From: Bacteroidaceae bacterium HV4-6-C5C | GTDB lineage: Bacteria > Bacteroidota > Bacteroidia > Bacteroidales > Bacteroidaceae | DNA length: 64,000 nucleotides | Direction: 5' to 3' | NCBI GenBank assembly: GCA_007896885.1 | Contig: VOIU01000001.1 | Coordinates: forward strand, 186,001-250,000 | Part shown: in pieces, positions 35,767 to 47,226 of the stretch | How the letters are laid out: each line of letters starts with the position of its first letter | Position numbering within the stretch: position 1 is the first letter of the stretch | Notes under the pieces: model-generated | The model's input: the letters and a program-made list of their open reading frames with translations, nothing else | Database searches by the model: none | Told to the model about the DNA's origin: nothing | Translations under genes and position numbers: made by a program

Positions 35767-37101
35767 TCAACAACTACCGACAGAAGCTGCTTTTTTCTTC
35801 GGGGTCTTCTCTTTTTCTAACTTTGTGCGAAGTTTATTAATTTCTTTGTGCAGTTCATCAATCTCATCACCTTGATTTTTTATTGTAGTAAGTAGAGCAT
35901 TCAATTCTTCATTATCAATATCAACAGGATAAAGAGAGTCGACACGCTTAATAAAGTCGCCCAAAATATTCATATAATTGGTAAACGCATCATAGGGAGA
36001 TTCATAAATGCCCCTATTGAGCCCCAGTCCATTATTCTTCGTAGTCATAAAACGGAAGTTATTACTCGCCTGGAGATAATCCCAATCCTGCTTGATACGA
36101 CGATCATTACAAAGCATTACACGTTCAGCCAAGCTATATAATTTATTATAGGCTTCGCGCTGCATTACATTACCGAGCCAACAACTTGTATCCCTCTCCT
36201 CATCTGTCCATGATAATGGATAACTTACATCAAGACTTGATATTGATTTTAGCTTGGAGATAATTTCAGTCGGAGTAGAAAATGTGATGCCCTTATTTTT
36301 AGCACAAGCAGGAAGAGCTTTCAAGAACTCCAAGATATTGGACGAAAGCGGTTGAGCTATACCCAGAGCTGATAACTCCATAAAAATATTTATCACTTGT
36401 TCTTCTGCCGGTAAAGCATCAATCCATCCGATATACTTATCGGCAAACAAGGGATATTCATTCCATTCCGAATTAGAGAAGCGCAAGCCTATATCATCAG
36501 ATAATTTGAAATCGCGTAACAACAATTTAAGATTGGGATTCAAATTGCAATGGTAGACATAATGCGGACTCTTCCATCCTAAAATGTGTTTAGCTCCCTC
36601 GGTAAGCATTCCTTTAAAGCCCATATTAGCAACAGTCTCGCCTATTTCATCTGAATAAATCAAACTTGAATTTCGAAAGACCTTGGGAGATTTACCAAAC
36701 AGTTGCTTGATCTTAGCACTTTGCCGCATGACTTCTTCCTTAAAAGACTCTTCGTTAGCCAATGAAGATAAACCATGTGAATATGGCTCTGCCAGAAACT
36801 CGCAAGCTCCGGTATCATTCAATTGCTGTAACAAGTCCAATACCGCAGGAGCATGAATTTCCAACTGCTCTAATGCAACCCCGGATATGGAAAGCGCAAC
36901 TTTAAATGTCCCGGAAGAATCATTCACCATTCCGATCAATGTCTTTAAAGCCGGAATATATGAGCGTTCAGCAACATCATTGATGCTGTTTTCATTGGCA
37001 TAATCATCATAATAATAGTGATCAGTGCCAATGTCAAAGAAACGATAACGTTTCAGGTGAATGATTTGATGTATTTCAAAATAAAGACAAATCGTTCTCA
37101 T
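35767..37101 (-). CDS. GH57 glycoside hydrolase (alpha-amylase-like)
   Basis: A 444-residue family GH57 protein: the start ICLYFEIHQ is the conserved first strand with the His motif, AEPYSHGLSSL the second, and FRNSSLIYSDEIG and GFKGMLTEG further conserved stretches. Residues about 415-440 are a coiled coil with a Lys-rich tail. There is no signal peptide, so it acts in the cytosol on alpha-glucan such as glycogen. Third gene of a run with the debranching enzyme and GT4, 18 bases after the GT4. Confidence 0.9.
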   Translation of the reverse strand: MRTICLYFEIHQIIHLKRYRFFDIGTDHYYYDDYANENSINDVAERSYIPALKTLIGMVNDSSGTFKVALSISGVALEQLEIHAPAVLDLLQQLNDTGACEFLAEPYSHGLSSLANEESFKEEVMRQSAKIKQLFGKSPKVFRNSSLIYSDEIGETVANMGFKGMLTEGAKHILGWKSPHYVYHCNLNPNLKLLLRDFKLSDDIGLRFSNSEWNEYPLFADKYIGWIDALPAEEQVINIFMELSALGIAQPLSSNILEFLKALPACAKNKGITFSTPTEIISKLKSISSLDVSYPLSWTDEERDTSCWLGNVMQREAYNKLYSLAERVMLCNDRRIKQDWDYLQASNNFRFMTTKNNGLGLNRGIYESPYDAFTNYMNILGDFIKRVDSLYPVDIDNEELNALLTTIKNQGDEIDELHKEINKLRTKLEKEKTPKKKAASVGSC

Positions 37102-37119
37102 ATCTTTGTATTATAATTA

Positions 37120-38388
37120 TTATCTATAGCGTTTCATTACCTCTTCGTATATGCGACGAACTTTCAAACCGACATCTTCCCATTTTATCGCATCGACTTC
37201 TTTCTTCCCTTCATCCCTTAAGTAATCATATAAACCGGGATAGGTGCAGATAGCATATATAGCATCAGCCATGGCATTAATATCCCAATAGTCTGTCTTA
37301 ATGCATTTCTCGAGAATCTCGGCACAACCCGACTGCCTCGATATGATAGTCGGCACACTACATTGCATCGCTTCCAGTGGGGATATACCAAAAGGTTCGG
37401 ATACGGAAGGCATTATGTACACATCGCTTGCTTTAAGCATTTCATAAACTTGCTCTCCTTTCATGAAACCCGGGAAATGAAAACGGTCGGCAATACCACG
37501 CTCTGCTGCCAAACGAATCATCTGGTTGAGCATATCACCATTTCCCGCCATTACAAAACGTATGTTACGGGTACGGTGCAGTACCTTTGCGGCAGCTTCT
37601 ACAAAATACTCGGGACCCTTTTGCATCGTTATTCTTCCCAAGAATGTCACCACCTTTTCATTAGCCTTCTTTTGAGGTACAATATCTTGTATTTCCTGAG
37701 GTAGTGGAGATACGGCGTTATGCACAGTGGAAACTTTACGCGGATCTTGGAAATACTTATGGATAACCGTTTGGCGTGTCAGTTCACTTACACACATAAT
37801 ATGGTCGGCATAATCCATTCCATTTTTCTCAATAGCATAAACCGTAGGGTTCACATTTCCACGGCTACGATCGAAATCGGTAGCATGAACATGAACCACT
37901 AATGGCTTTCCAGACACTTGCTTAGCATGAATACCTGCGGGATAAGTCAGCCAATCGTGTGAATGAATAATGTCAAACTGTTGTTGTCGAGCCACTACCC
38001 CTGCCACAATAGAATAATTATTGATCTCCTCGTGTAAATTATCGGGATAACGACCTGAAAACTCTATACAGCCCAGATCATTAGTATTTAAATAATTAAA
38101 GTCGGCATAAATATGATCGCGCAAATCATAAAACAACTGGGGATCCATATACTTACCCACACGTTTATCAACGTAATCCCAATTTACATCGCGCCATGCG
38201 ACAGGGGTGCTGTTCATACCTATTATACGTAAAAAGCTCTGATCTTCATCGCCCCAAGGTTTAGGGATACAAAACGTGATATCCATATCCTTTTGCAGCG
38301 ACATGCCCTTTGTCAGCCCATAACTAGCAGTTCCCAATCCGCCTAAAATATGTGGGGGAAATTCCCATCCAAACATCAATACTTTCAT
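37120..38388 (-). CDS. GT4-family glycosyltransferase (glycogen-synthase-like)
   Basis: A 422-residue GT-B enzyme. LGGLGTASYGLTKGM near residue 16 is the acceptor/donor loop, HSHDWLTYPAGI is near 145, FLGRITMQKGPEYF opens the C-terminal domain, and EPFGISPLEAMQ is the E-x7-E nucleotide-sugar motif near 336. It follows the debranching-enzyme gene by 13 bases and precedes the GH57 gene, so it most likely extends storage glucan. Whether the donor is UDP-glucose or ADP-glucose cannot be read here. Confidence 0.9.
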   Translation of the reverse strand: MKVLMFGWEFPPHILGGLGTASYGLTKGMSLQKDMDITFCIPKPWGDEDQSFLRIIGMNSTPVAWRDVNWDYVDKRVGKYMDPQLFYDLRDHIYADFNYLNTNDLGCIEFSGRYPDNLHEEINNYSIVAGVVARQQQFDIIHSHDWLTYPAGIHAKQVSGKPLVVHVHATDFDRSRGNVNPTVYAIEKNGMDYADHIMCVSELTRQTVIHKYFQDPRKVSTVHNAVSPLPQEIQDIVPQKKANEKVVTFLGRITMQKGPEYFVEAAAKVLHRTRNIRFVMAGNGDMLNQMIRLAAERGIADRFHFPGFMKGEQVYEMLKASDVYIMPSVSEPFGISPLEAMQCSVPTIISRQSGCAEILEKCIKTDYWDINAMADAIYAICTYPGLYDYLRDEGKKEVDAIKWEDVGLKVRRIYEEVMKRYR

Positions 38389-38401
38389 CTCTTCCCTCCT
38401 C

Positions 38402-40342
38402 TTATAAATTATACTTGGACAGCAAATTCAGTATACGTAAAATTTCCGCCACATTCATGGCAAAAGAGATAGCTCCCCGTCCTGTAAAAGGAGGATTACC
38501 ATCAAACAACTCAGGTAATGAGCCTATACAATGATTGGACATCTCGTCTTCAAGCCCTATCAGATAGCGTTCAATAAATGATAAGCCGCTCATCTTATAA
38601 ATTTTGAGATATGCTTCCATATAAAAGCCCATAAGCCATGGCCAAGCTGTACCCTGATGGTAAGCGCGATCACGATCTCCGGGGCTACCTACATAATTAG
38701 GCGTATAACCACCACTCTTTGGACTAAGAGTGCGCAGTCCTTTAGAAGTGAGAAGCTCTTTAGTAACGATATCAAGTACCTGTTTTTTCTGAACACGATC
38801 TAATGGAGAGTAATCAAAAGCTATCGTAAATATCATATTGGGACGAACACTCCAGTCCATCATATATCCATCTACATAATCGAACAAATATCCATATTCG
38901 TTGCGGAAAACCTCAACGAAAGATTTTCCCGTCAACTCAGCCTGATCGCTCAATTCATCGGCAAGAAGCATCTTTCCACTTTCATGGAGCAGATCGGACA
39001 TGAATCGTAAAGCATTATACCATAAAGCATTGATTTCCACAATGTATCCCGTACGTGGAATAGCAGGTCTTCCATCTATAGTAGAATTCATCCAAGTAAC
39101 CGGTTTATCAGTGCCATTGGTATATAGCAAACCGTTATCATGAAGGAAAAGATTATCGTGCTTACGGCTTCGAATAAAATCCATAATATCTTCTAATAAC
39201 CCACCATATTGCTGCCTGCAACGTTCACGCGATGTTTCTTTTGAATATTGTTGCAAAGCCCAGATTGCCCACAGCAGAACATCGGGATCATTCATTTCAT
39301 ATATTTTCCCGGTTAACGGCTCCTTATTGATAAATTGGCGAATGGCTTTCTCTGCCGTCCGCATAATATCCTCAAATTCATCCTGCTCATCGACAGCCAA
39401 TGTCAACCCCGGCAGTGAAATAAATAAATCACGAGCTCTGCACTTAAACCATGGATAGCCGGCAAAAACATAATGATCTTCACCCTGTTTATTATGAAAC
39501 TGATGAGCAGAGTTTTTTAAGCAATGATAAAAGCTATCCCGGGGAGTACGATCCTCAACTTCTGTTTCAAAAATCGACTTCAATTTCCGGGTAGATATTT
39601 CTGAAACACCGGCGGAGAAAACAATACTCTCACCTTTCTTTATATCCGCTTCAAAATACCCTGGAACATATAAATCTTCATTAAAATCATATCCCCTCTC
39701 CTGTTCTTTGGGGTATTCAATCCCACGATACCAAGCCGGATCAAAATGGAACTCATTTTTTTTATTCAGTTGCATGAAAAGCTCCGGATAGCCGGGGTAC
39801 ATGCAAGTCTTTATCCCGTTTTCAACTGATTCATAATCACGATTGACCTGAGTGTTTTCATGCGTATATTCACGTACACTACGAAAAGCCAAAAAAGGTC
39901 GAAAACGCAATATTGTAGCCGAATGTGCATCAACCAAAGTATAGCGAATCAAAATACGGTTCTCATAATGAACAAAAATCTTTTCTTTTCGGAGAATAAC
40001 TCCTCCCACCCGATATGTTGTTGCAGGTATGCGCTCACAATCAAACTCACGAATGTATTTATGTCCCTTAGGGCTAAAAACATTGCCGCCGTATTTATGC
40101 AGTCCCAAGTTGAATTCGGCACCGTGTTGTATAACCGTTTCATCCAAAGAAGAGAGTAAGACATGGTTTTCATCATCAAGATTGGGAACCGGAATAACCA
40201 GCAATCCATGATATTTTCGTGTGTTACAATCCACTATTGTCGTGCAATGATAAGCTCCTGATTTATTCGTCCTGAGTATCTCCCGCGGTAAAGATTCTTC
40301 CAAATTAATCATCAGGGTTTTATCAAATCGTAAATAACTCAT
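38402..40342 (-). CDS. Glycogen debranching enzyme (amylo-alpha-1,6-glucosidase)
   Basis: A 646-residue protein. The N-terminal GDE domain (NKSGAYHCTTIVDCNTRKYHG, in part) binds glucan, and the C-terminal (alpha/alpha)6 GH133-type domain shows PWFKCRARDLFISLPG, DRDRAYHQGTAWPWLMG and YILV-like barrel segments. It removes alpha-1,6 branch points of glycogen in the cytosol. First gene of the debranching-GT4-GH57 run, all on the minus strand with short gaps. Confidence 0.93.
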   Translation of the reverse strand: MSYLRFDKTLMINLEESLPREILRTNKSGAYHCTTIVDCNTRKYHGLLVIPVPNLDDENHVLLSSLDETVIQHGAEFNLGLHKYGGNVFSPKGHKYIREFDCERIPATTYRVGGVILRKEKIFVHYENRILIRYTLVDAHSATILRFRPFLAFRSVREYTHENTQVNRDYESVENGIKTCMYPGYPELFMQLNKKNEFHFDPAWYRGIEYPKEQERGYDFNEDLYVPGYFEADIKKGESIVFSAGVSEISTRKLKSIFETEVEDRTPRDSFYHCLKNSAHQFHNKQGEDHYVFAGYPWFKCRARDLFISLPGLTLAVDEQDEFEDIMRTAEKAIRQFINKEPLTGKIYEMNDPDVLLWAIWALQQYSKETSRERCRQQYGGLLEDIMDFIRSRKHDNLFLHDNGLLYTNGTDKPVTWMNSTIDGRPAIPRTGYIVEINALWYNALRFMSDLLHESGKMLLADELSDQAELTGKSFVEVFRNEYGYLFDYVDGYMMDWSVRPNMIFTIAFDYSPLDRVQKKQVLDIVTKELLTSKGLRTLSPKSGGYTPNYVGSPGDRDRAYHQGTAWPWLMGFYMEAYLKIYKMSGLSFIERYLIGLEDEMSNHCIGSLPELFDGNPPFTGRGAISFAMNVAEILRILNLLSKYNL

Positions 40343-40433
40343 AATTTATGCCTTAATTAAAGATTAAACAGTCTAGACACAATATCCACCACATACCGAT
40401 GTATAAAGGCTCTGACGGTATATTAGTGATTTC

Positions 40434-40463
40434 CAAAAATACAAATTAAAGACAATACACAAA
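40434..40463 (-). promoter_or_regulatory. Promoter of the glycogen run
   Basis: On the minus strand TTTG (40460-40463) and TATTTTTG (40434-40441) are separated by 18 bases, close to the -33/-7 consensus. The leader would be about 85 bases. Confidence 0.45.
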
Positions 40464-40579
40464 ATAAAATATCTGTTTATTTTAGCTTCCAGACAAACAT
40501 TACCATGAGCGAACCTATTCCATAGAGAAGCTTATAAGGCTTGTAAAAGGAGATATGGAAGTGGTATATTAGTCACAAT

Positions 40580-40667
40580 AGCGACCGCATCAGGTACAAT
40601 CAGTATACGACTGATCTATGATAAGTATACGAGTGAACCATGATGAGCATAGGAGTCATCTATAATC
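40580..40667. repeat. Degenerate 22-base tandem repeats
   Basis: Four consecutive 22-base units begin at 40580, 40602, 40624 and 40646. Units two and three share AGTATACGA at the start, and all four end in a related CTATGATA/CCATGATG/CTATAATC-like tail. The copies are diverged. Confidence 0.55.
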
Positions 40668-40886
40668 TTCACACAGCTAAACTTATCATAGTGGTAAGAA
40701 TAATCAGATAGCCCACTATCTATTGTAACCATTTATTGTAATTGTTTTTTTAATCTACCAACTTTTTATAAATGTTTTAAACCGTACAATAGAGAAAGGA
40801 GGGGGCGTCCCAAGAATTATGCATCAGGCAATATTAACGGGAAACAGTCGGTAATATTCTCCTCTGAATCAACTTTCAGAAAAATA

Positions 40887-40920
40887 TAAAGGCTACTCAA
40901 AATGAATTGAGTAGCCTTTA
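40887..40920 (-). terminator. Terminator of the methylmalonyl-CoA mutase operon
   Basis: A perfect 14-base stem (40887-40900 with 40907-40920, TAAAGGCTACTCAA arm). On the minus strand it is followed by TATTTTT. Confidence 0.85.
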
Positions 40921-40988
40921 AATGAATTATAGTAATCGAATCTTTATAAACCAGAGTCTTGCACTTCTAAAAGAAGTGTGACGATCGA

Positions 40989-43136
40989 TTATTCTTCGTC
41001 TAACAAGATTTCCAGAATCTGACAAGCAGCTTTAGCTACGGGAGTACCGGGGCCAAAGACAGCTGCAACGCCTGCTTTATACAAGAAATCATAATCTTGA
41101 GCTGGTATTACACCACCTGCAATAACTACGATATCTTCGCGTCCAAGCTTCTTCAACTCATCAATAATTTGAGGAATCAATGTCTTATGACCGGCAGCCA
41201 GTGAAGAAACACCAACTACATGTACATCATTTTCTACTGCTTCGCGAGCTGCTTCGGCAGGAGTCTGGAATAAAGGTCCCATATCCACATCAAAGCCACA
41301 GTCAGCATAACCGGTTGCAACAACTTTTGCACCACGGTCATGACCATCCTGACCCATTTTTGCGATCATGATACGAGGTTGACGTCCCTCTTTCTTCGCA
41401 AATTTTTCAGTCAACTCACAAGCACGCTTGAAGTCACTGTCATTTTTACTTTCTGATGAATACACGCCTGATATTGTTCTAATTACTGCTTTATAACGTC
41501 CTACGATTTGTTCACAAGCAAAAGAAATCTCACCAAGAGTTGCACGTACGTGAGCAGCTTCAACAGCCAATTCCAACAAGTTACCCTTACCGGTCTTCAC
41601 ACATTCGGTAATTGCTGCAAGAGCTTTATCCACCTCAGCCTGATTACGACCTTCTTTCAATCGCACCAAGTTCTCAATTTGCTCTTTACGAACTGCGGTA
41701 TTGTCAATTTCAAGAATATCAATCGGAGCTTCTTTCTCCAAACGATATTTGTTCACACCGACAATTGTCTGTGAACCGCTATCAATACGAGCCTGAGTAC
41801 GGGCGGCAGCTTCTTCGATACGCATTTTAGGAATACCAGTTTCAATAGCTTTAGCCATACCGCCCAGCTTCTCAACTTCCTCAATACGCTCCCATGCCTT
41901 ATGAGCGATCTCATTAGTCAGAGACTCTACATAGTAAGAACCACCCCATGGGTCAACATTCTTACAGATGTAAGTTTCTTCCTGAATATAAATCTGTGTG
42001 TTACGTGCAATACGGGCAGAGAAATCGGTAGGTAAAGCAATAGCCTCATCCAAAGCGTTGGTATGCAAAGATTGTGTATGTCCCAAAGCAGCAGCCATAG
42101 CTTCAATACAAGTACGTCCAACATTGTTAAACGGATCTTGTTCAGTCAATGACCAACCAGAAGTCTGTGAGTGGGTACGCAATGCCAAAGACTTAGGATT
42201 CTTCGGATTAAATTGCTTTACGATTTTAGCCCACAACATACGTGCAGCACGCATTTTGGCAATTTCCATGAAGTGATTTGTACCGATTGCCCAGAAGAAA
42301 GAAAGACGGGGGGCAAAAGCATCGATGTCGATACCTGCAGCCACACCGGCACGAAGATACTCCAAACCATCAGCAAGAGTGTAAGCCAACTCGATATCTG
42401 CTGTAGCACCTGCTTCCTGCATGTGATAGCCAGAGATTGAGATAGAGTTGAACTTAGGCATTTTCTGCGATGTATATTCAAAGATATCAGAGATGATCTT
42501 CATTGAGAATGCAGGTGGATAAATATAAGTATTACGCACCATGAATTCTTTCAAGATATCATTCTGAATTGTACCAGCCATTTCTTCCAATTTGGCACCT
42601 TGCTCAAGCCCAGCGTTAATGTAGAAAGCCATAACCGGAAGTACAGCACCGTTCATTGTCATGGAGACAGACATCTTGTTCAAAGGAATACCATCAAACA
42701 ACACTTTCATATTCTCCAATGAGCAGATAGATACACCAGCCTTACCAACGTCTCCTACTACACGTTCATGATCTGGGTCATAACCACGGTGAGTCGCCAA
42801 GTCGAATGCCACAGAAAGACCTTTCTGACCGGAAGCCAGATTACGACGGTAAAACGCATTAGATTCTTCGGCAGTAGAGAAACCTGCATACTGACGAATT
42901 GTCCAAGGACGCAAAGTATACATCACCGAGTAAGGGCCACGTAAATAAGGAGGAATACCGGCTGCATAGTTCAAATGCTCCATGCCTTCAAGGTCTTCCT
43001 TTGTGTAAACCGGTTTAACTTCAATATGTTCCGGTGTCTTCCAATCAGCTGAAATATCATTAGCCTTTTGCCACTCTGCACCGTTTACCGGTTCAAAAGC
43101 AGCATATATATCTAAGTTTTTAAAATCTTTTCTCAT
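40989..43136 (-). CDS. mutB: Methylmalonyl-CoA mutase large subunit
   Basis: A 715-residue cobalamin enzyme interconverting succinyl-CoA and (R)-methylmalonyl-CoA, the step toward propionate in Bacteroides. The N-terminal TIM barrel contains [18 protein letters not shown] and the substrate segment; the C-terminal B12 domain has [16 protein letters not shown], the DxHxxG loop whose histidine binds cobalt. Start codon and length are normal. It starts 1 base after the mutA stop. Confidence 0.97.
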   Translation of the reverse strand: MRKDFKNLDIYAAFEPVNGAEWQKANDISADWKTPEHIEVKPVYTKEDLEGMEHLNYAAGIPPYLRGPYSVMYTLRPWTIRQYAGFSTAEESNAFYRRNLASGQKGLSVAFDLATHRGYDPDHERVVGDVGKAGVSICSLENMKVLFDGIPLNKMSVSMTMNGAVLPVMAFYINAGLEQGAKLEEMAGTIQNDILKEFMVRNTYIYPPAFSMKIISDIFEYTSQKMPKFNSISISGYHMQEAGATADIELAYTLADGLEYLRAGVAAGIDIDAFAPRLSFFWAIGTNHFMEIAKMRAARMLWAKIVKQFNPKNPKSLALRTHSQTSGWSLTEQDPFNNVGRTCIEAMAAALGHTQSLHTNALDEAIALPTDFSARIARNTQIYIQEETYICKNVDPWGGSYYVESLTNEIAHKAWERIEEVEKLGGMAKAIETGIPKMRIEEAAARTQARIDSGSQTIVGVNKYRLEKEAPIDILEIDNTAVRKEQIENLVRLKEGRNQAEVDKALAAITECVKTGKGNLLELAVEAAHVRATLGEISFACEQIVGRYKAVIRTISGVYSSESKNDSDFKRACELTEKFAKKEGRQPRIMIAKMGQDGHDRGAKVVATGYADCGFDVDMGPLFQTPAEAAREAVENDVHVVGVSSLAAGHKTLIPQIIDELKKLGREDIVVIAGGVIPAQDYDFLYKAGVAAVFGPGTPVAKAACQILEILLDEE

Positions 43137-43137
43137 C

Positions 43138-45039
43138 TTACTTCAAAAGTTTAGCATTGTATTCCTTTAATGTATCCAACACATTGACACGAACATGAAT
43201 AAAGTTCTCTATGCCGGCAGCTTTCAGTTCGTCCATGCATGCCGGAGCACCAGCTACAATAAACAAAGCACGATTATTCAATGCTTTTAATGCAGGAACT
43301 GCATATTCAACATATTCATCATCACTAGAGCAAAGCACGACAATGTCAGCTTTAGCTTCCATTGCAGCATCAACTCCAGCTTCAACTGATTCGAAGCCCA
43401 AGTTATCAACCACCTCATATCCGGCGCATGCCAAGAAGTTACATGAGAATTGAGCACGAGCCTGACGCATAGCCAAGTTACCGATAGTCAACATAAATGC
43501 TTTTGGACGTTTACCCGAAGCTTCTGTCTCAAGGCGCAAAGCCTCAAAATCACTGGAAGCACGCTCAAAGCTAAGTGTAGATATATCCTTCTGGCAATGG
43601 TCTGCCTGACCACCACAGCAACATGCTTCACCAGCAGGTTTATTTTCACCGACTTTCTCTGAGAAGTTAGGGAACTGGTTTGTACCCAACAGTACTTCTT
43701 TACGCTTAGCTACAGCATCGTGACGCACTTTATTAGTTTTATTTATGGCTTCTTGTACAGCTCCAGACTTCACAGCAGCATAGAAACCACCACACTCTTC
43801 TGTTGACAAGAATAATTCCCAAGCTTGTTTAGCAATAGCCACTGTCAGGTTTTCAATATAATACGAACCACCGGCAGGATCGACTACTTTATCGAAATGA
43901 GATTCTTCTTTCAGTAATAACTGCTGGTTACGAGCCATACGCTCAGAAAACTCATTAGAAGAGTTATACACTTTATCGAAAGGAGTCACAGTCATTGAAT
44001 CCACCCCGGCAAGAGCAGCACTCATTGCTTCAGTTTGTGTACGAAGTAAGTTTACGTATGGATCGAATAAAGTAAGATTGAAAGAAGATGTTTCAGCATG
44101 GATGTTCATTTTTGCTGCACAACGGCATTCGTTGTTCTCACCTTTGCTCTTGCAATCACGCAAACATTCAGGATTGTATGAAGCAACTATGTTAGCCCAT
44201 AGCAACCGAGCTGCACGGAACTTAGCTATTTCCAAGAAATAGTTAGAACTAATACCGAAGTTAAACGTAATTCTTTTAGCTACCAAAGCAGCAGGTAATC
44301 CTGCATCCGTCAACTGGTTCAGATATTCATTACCCCAAGACAATGCATATCCTAATTCCTGATAAATATATGCTCCGGCATTATTCAGAGTCAGTCCCGA
44401 AACATTCAACACGCGGTATCTTGGAAGATCGGAAGTAGCTTCAATCAAAGCCTTTCCTGTTTGAACCAAATCACCGTCCTCTTTGCCCTTAGCAAGCATC
44501 TTCTTGAAGAAATCATAACCGATAGAGCCAAATAACTTCGTCAGATCATAATCTTTCTTACGGAAGTAAGCCACCAAGATTTCAGCCAAACGAACAACAT
44601 GCTTTTGGCAAGTTGAGAAGTTCAGCTCTACACAATCAGCACAAATGTCATTGAGCAATATCTCAATAAATTCCTCTGTCAAATCTGCTGCTTTGATAGA
44701 GAAAGAAAGTGAGTCTACACCTTTATTTAAGATATCCAAAGCTTTGGCATTGGCATCTTTAGGATTCTCAACTAAAATTTCTTGTCTGACTTTCCAAACA
44801 TTAGTGTCTTTCTTAGTACCTCTTAAATAAGGAAACTCTCCTGGGAGTGCATCCGTCGTTTTAAGGCCTTCCAAATCTTCCATACGATAGAAAGGCTTAA
44901 CTTTAAACCCTTCATTCGTCTTCCAAACGAGTTTCTTTTCAAAATCCGCGCCTTTCAAGTCTGCGGTTACTTTTGCCATCCACGCTTCCGTGGTAACTGA
45001 TGGAAAATCTGAAAAGAACTTTTCTTTACTCTCTGCCAT
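43138..45039 (-). CDS. mutA: Methylmalonyl-CoA mutase small subunit
   Basis: A 633-residue partner of the large subunit. As expected for the small subunit, the C-terminal domain lacks the cobalamin DxHxxG loop ([12 protein letters not shown] at that place), so it is structural. Unusual are two cysteine-rich insertions: near residues 290-305 (CLRDC, then CRCAAK) and near 470-485 (ACCCGG, then HCQKD). They could hold a metal or a disulfide; I do not know whether they are general in the genus. First gene of the operon, with its own promoter at 45107. Confidence 0.93.
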   Translation of the reverse strand: MAESKEKFFSDFPSVTTEAWMAKVTADLKGADFEKKLVWKTNEGFKVKPFYRMEDLEGLKTTDALPGEFPYLRGTKKDTNVWKVRQEILVENPKDANAKALDILNKGVDSLSFSIKAADLTEEFIEILLNDICADCVELNFSTCQKHVVRLAEILVAYFRKKDYDLTKLFGSIGYDFFKKMLAKGKEDGDLVQTGKALIEATSDLPRYRVLNVSGLTLNNAGAYIYQELGYALSWGNEYLNQLTDAGLPAALVAKRITFNFGISSNYFLEIAKFRAARLLWANIVASYNPECLRDCKSKGENNECRCAAKMNIHAETSSFNLTLFDPYVNLLRTQTEAMSAALAGVDSMTVTPFDKVYNSSNEFSERMARNQQLLLKEESHFDKVVDPAGGSYYIENLTVAIAKQAWELFLSTEECGGFYAAVKSGAVQEAINKTNKVRHDAVAKRKEVLLGTNQFPNFSEKVGENKPAGEACCCGGQADHCQKDISTLSFERASSDFEALRLETEASGKRPKAFMLTIGNLAMRQARAQFSCNFLACAGYEVVDNLGFESVEAGVDAAMEAKADIVVLCSSDDEYVEYAVPALKALNNRALFIVAGAPACMDELKAAGIENFIHVRVNVLDTLKEYNAKLLK

Positions 45040-45106
45040 AGTTTATTTAAAATTAAAAAGATAATAGTTGTCTAATACGTTTACCCATTTATTTGAATAA
45101 GACCTG

Positions 45107-45114
45107 CAAATATA
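45107..45114 (-). promoter_or_regulatory. -7 promoter box of mutA-mutB
   Basis: Minus-strand TATATTTG matches TAnnTTTG, 67 bases before the mutA ATG. Confidence 0.55.
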
Positions 45115-45342
45115 CTCAATTAGCATTAATAACAAGTTCTTCAAATGAAAAAACAAACGCAATCAGTCTCAGAAAGAGTATCATTATGGTACTTATAAAT
45201 ATAGAAAGTGGATAATTAGCAGATTTATTGAAAAAATAAAGTAATATTTAGTGTGATAAGAAGCGACAGAATAACATCAAAGCCCTAATTCCTTTCTAAC
45301 TAATTTTATAGTATATTATAAAAGAAAAAGTTCTATAAACCT

Positions 45343-45373
45343 TTTGCCAGCACTCAATGAATAGCTAACTTTG
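45343..45373 (+). promoter_or_regulatory. Full promoter of the AspT-like gene
   Basis: TTTG at 45343-45346 and TAACTTTG at 45366-45373 are 19 bases apart, the consensus -33/-7 arrangement. Confidence 0.65.
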
Positions 45374-45417
45374 CATGACTTTTTAACAATAAATCAAGAT
45401 AAATATACAGATAAACT

Positions 45418-47082
45418 ATGGATTGGCTTGAGACCTTACTGTGGGATCCTTCTTCCGTTGCCCACATCGTATGTTTGTACGCATTCGTTATTTCGGTAGG
45501 CGTACTACTTGGAAAAATTAAGATTTTTGGAATTTCACTAGGAGTTACTTTTGTCCTTTTTACCGGGATATTAATGGGACATTTCGGCTTCACGGGTGAA
45601 AGCCAGATTTTACATTTTATAAGAGAGTTTGGTTTAATCCTTTTTGTATTTTGCATCGGCCTACAAGTCGGACCTTCTTTCTTCTCTTCTTTTAAAAAGG
45701 GAGGAATGAGGTTGAACTTATTGGCTGTTGGCATTGTCTTATTGAATATTGCTGTAGCTCTGACGATTTATTACATTTTAGGAGGACGGATTCAGCTCCC
45801 CATGATGATAGGTATTTTATACGGAGCGGTAACCAATACTCCCGGCTTGGGAGCTGCACAAGAAGCTTTAAACCAACTACATTATACAGGCGATCCCATT
45901 GCACTGGGTTATGCTTGTGCATATCCTTTGGGTGTAGTAGGAATCATTGGTTCGATAATAGCTATCCGTTACATCTTCAGAATTAACTTTTCTAAAGAAG
46001 AGAGCGAGTTGCAAAATCAGGAAAATGATTTGAAACATAAACCTCATTTGTTACAGCTGGAGGTACGCAACGAATCAATATCTGGAAAAACACAAGCTCA
46101 AATTAAAGAATTTCTAGGTCGCCCGTTTGTTTGCTCTCGCACCCGGCATGAAGGTCATGTCATTATCCCGGATGAAAACACTATATTCCACATAGGCGAC
46201 CAGTTATTTATTGTGTGCACCGAAGAAGACGCCGAAGCAATATCCGCTTTTATAGGAAAAAAAATAGAAGTAGACTGGGAACAGCAAGATATCCCTATGG
46301 TATCAAGACGTATTCTCGTCACCAAATCGGAAATTAATGGAAAGAAACTGGGCAGCATGCATTTCCGAAATCTGTATGGCGTCAATATCACTCGTGTGAA
46401 CCGCTCCGGTATGGATTTATTTGCCGATCCCAATCTTATTCTTCAAGTCGGAGACCGCGTAATGGTAGTAGGGCAGCAAGATGCTGTTGAGCGCGTAGCA
46501 AATGTATTGGGCAATTCACTTAAACGTCTGGATGCACCAAATATCGTAACAATATTTGTCGGAGTATTCTTAGGTATCGTATTGGGAAGCTTGCCGATTG
46601 CATTCCCAGGTATCCCAACTCCGGTAAAATTAGGATTGGCGGGAGGTCCACTTGTTGTAGCCATTTTAATAGGACGTTTCGGACATAAATTAAGACTTGT
46701 TACTTATACAACAATGAGTGCCAATTTAATGCTCCGTGAAATCGGAATTGTATTATTCTTAGCCAGTGTGGGCATTGAAGCCGGTGAACACTTCTTGCAA
46801 ACAGTAATCGATGGTGACGGCTTGATGTATGTAGGTTATGGATTCTTAATAACCGCGCTTCCGCTTCTCATTATCGGAATCATAGCACGGCTCTATTTCA
46901 AAGTGAACTATTTCACGCTGATGGGATTAATAGCCGGTAGCTGCACCGATCCACCCGCACTGGCGTATGCCAATCAAGCAGCAGGAAATGATGCTCCATC
47001 AGTCGGCTATTCCACCGTTTATCCTCTAACTATGTTCCTACGCATACTTGCCGGTCAAATGATTCTACTATTGATGATGTAA
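45418..47082 (+). CDS. AspT/YbjL-type putative transporter with two RCK_C domains
   Basis: A 554-residue membrane protein of the aspartate:alanine exchanger duplication family. Two similar membrane halves (about 20-185 and 385-550), each with a GLG/AYP-type substrate loop ([17 protein letters not shown] and [13 protein letters not shown]), flank two cytosolic RCK_C/TrkA_C domains (about 205-285 and 290-375) that usually sense a ligand. Orthologues may exchange dicarboxylates or amino acids; which one cannot be told. Single gene with its own promoter and terminator. Confidence 0.88.
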   Translation: MDWLETLLWDPSSVAHIVCLYAFVISVGVLLGKIKIFGISLGVTFVLFTGILMGHFGFTGESQILHFIREFGLILFVFCIGLQVGPSFFSSFKKGGMRLNLLAVGIVLLNIAVALTIYYILGGRIQLPMMIGILYGAVTNTPGLGAAQEALNQLHYTGDPIALGYACAYPLGVVGIIGSIIAIRYIFRINFSKEESELQNQENDLKHKPHLLQLEVRNESISGKTQAQIKEFLGRPFVCSRTRHEGHVIIPDENTIFHIGDQLFIVCTEEDAEAISAFIGKKIEVDWEQQDIPMVSRRILVTKSEINGKKLGSMHFRNLYGVNITRVNRSGMDLFADPNLILQVGDRVMVVGQQDAVERVANVLGNSLKRLDAPNIVTIFVGVFLGIVLGSLPIAFPGIPTPVKLGLAGGPLVVAILIGRFGHKLRLVTYTTMSANLMLREIGIVLFLASVGIEAGEHFLQTVIDGDGLMYVGYGFLITALPLLIIGIIARLYFKVNYFTLMGLIAGSCTDPPALAYANQAAGNDAPSVGYSTVYPLTMFLRILAGQMILLLMM

Positions 47083-47133
47083 GTTAGCAAAAAAGATAGC
47101 ACTTCCTACAGTCCTATTTATACTTTATATAAG

Positions 47134-47172
47134 ATCCTCTTTACCGTTGAAGTAAGGGTAAAGAGGATTTTT
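47134..47172 (+). terminator. Terminator of the AspT-like gene
   Basis: ATCCTCTTTACC (47134-47145) pairs with GGTAAAGAGGAT (47157-47168), followed by TTTTT. Confidence 0.8.
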
Positions 47173-47226
47173 ACGATCAAGAGAAACAATTTCTATAAAT
47201 CCGCATAATGATAGCCATTTATTTGC

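Larger units (their letters stand above)
40343..40988. other. Intergenic stretch between the glycogen run and mutase genes
   Basis: About 645 bases without a gene. It contains the glycogen promoter (40434-40463), a 22-base tandem repeat (40580-40667) and the mutase terminator (40887-40920). Confidence 0.6.
45040..45417. other. Divergent intergenic region of mutA and the AspT-like gene
   Basis: About 378 bases with a promoter for each side (45107-45114 minus, 45343-45373 plus). No gene or other structure was found in the middle. Confidence 0.6.

Noticed and set aside
40580..40667. CRISPR array
   Set aside because: Units are contiguous with no spacers and are strongly diverged; no cas genes in the window.
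43138..43560. Missing cobalamin motif in mutA as a sign of a broken gene
   Set aside because: The small subunit of heterodimeric methylmalonyl-CoA mutases normally lacks the DxHxxG loop; the gene is intact.
45354..45734. 126-codon minus-strand frame over the AspT-like start
   Set aside because: Covers the promoter and first codons of a well-supported membrane protein gene and has no recognisable features.
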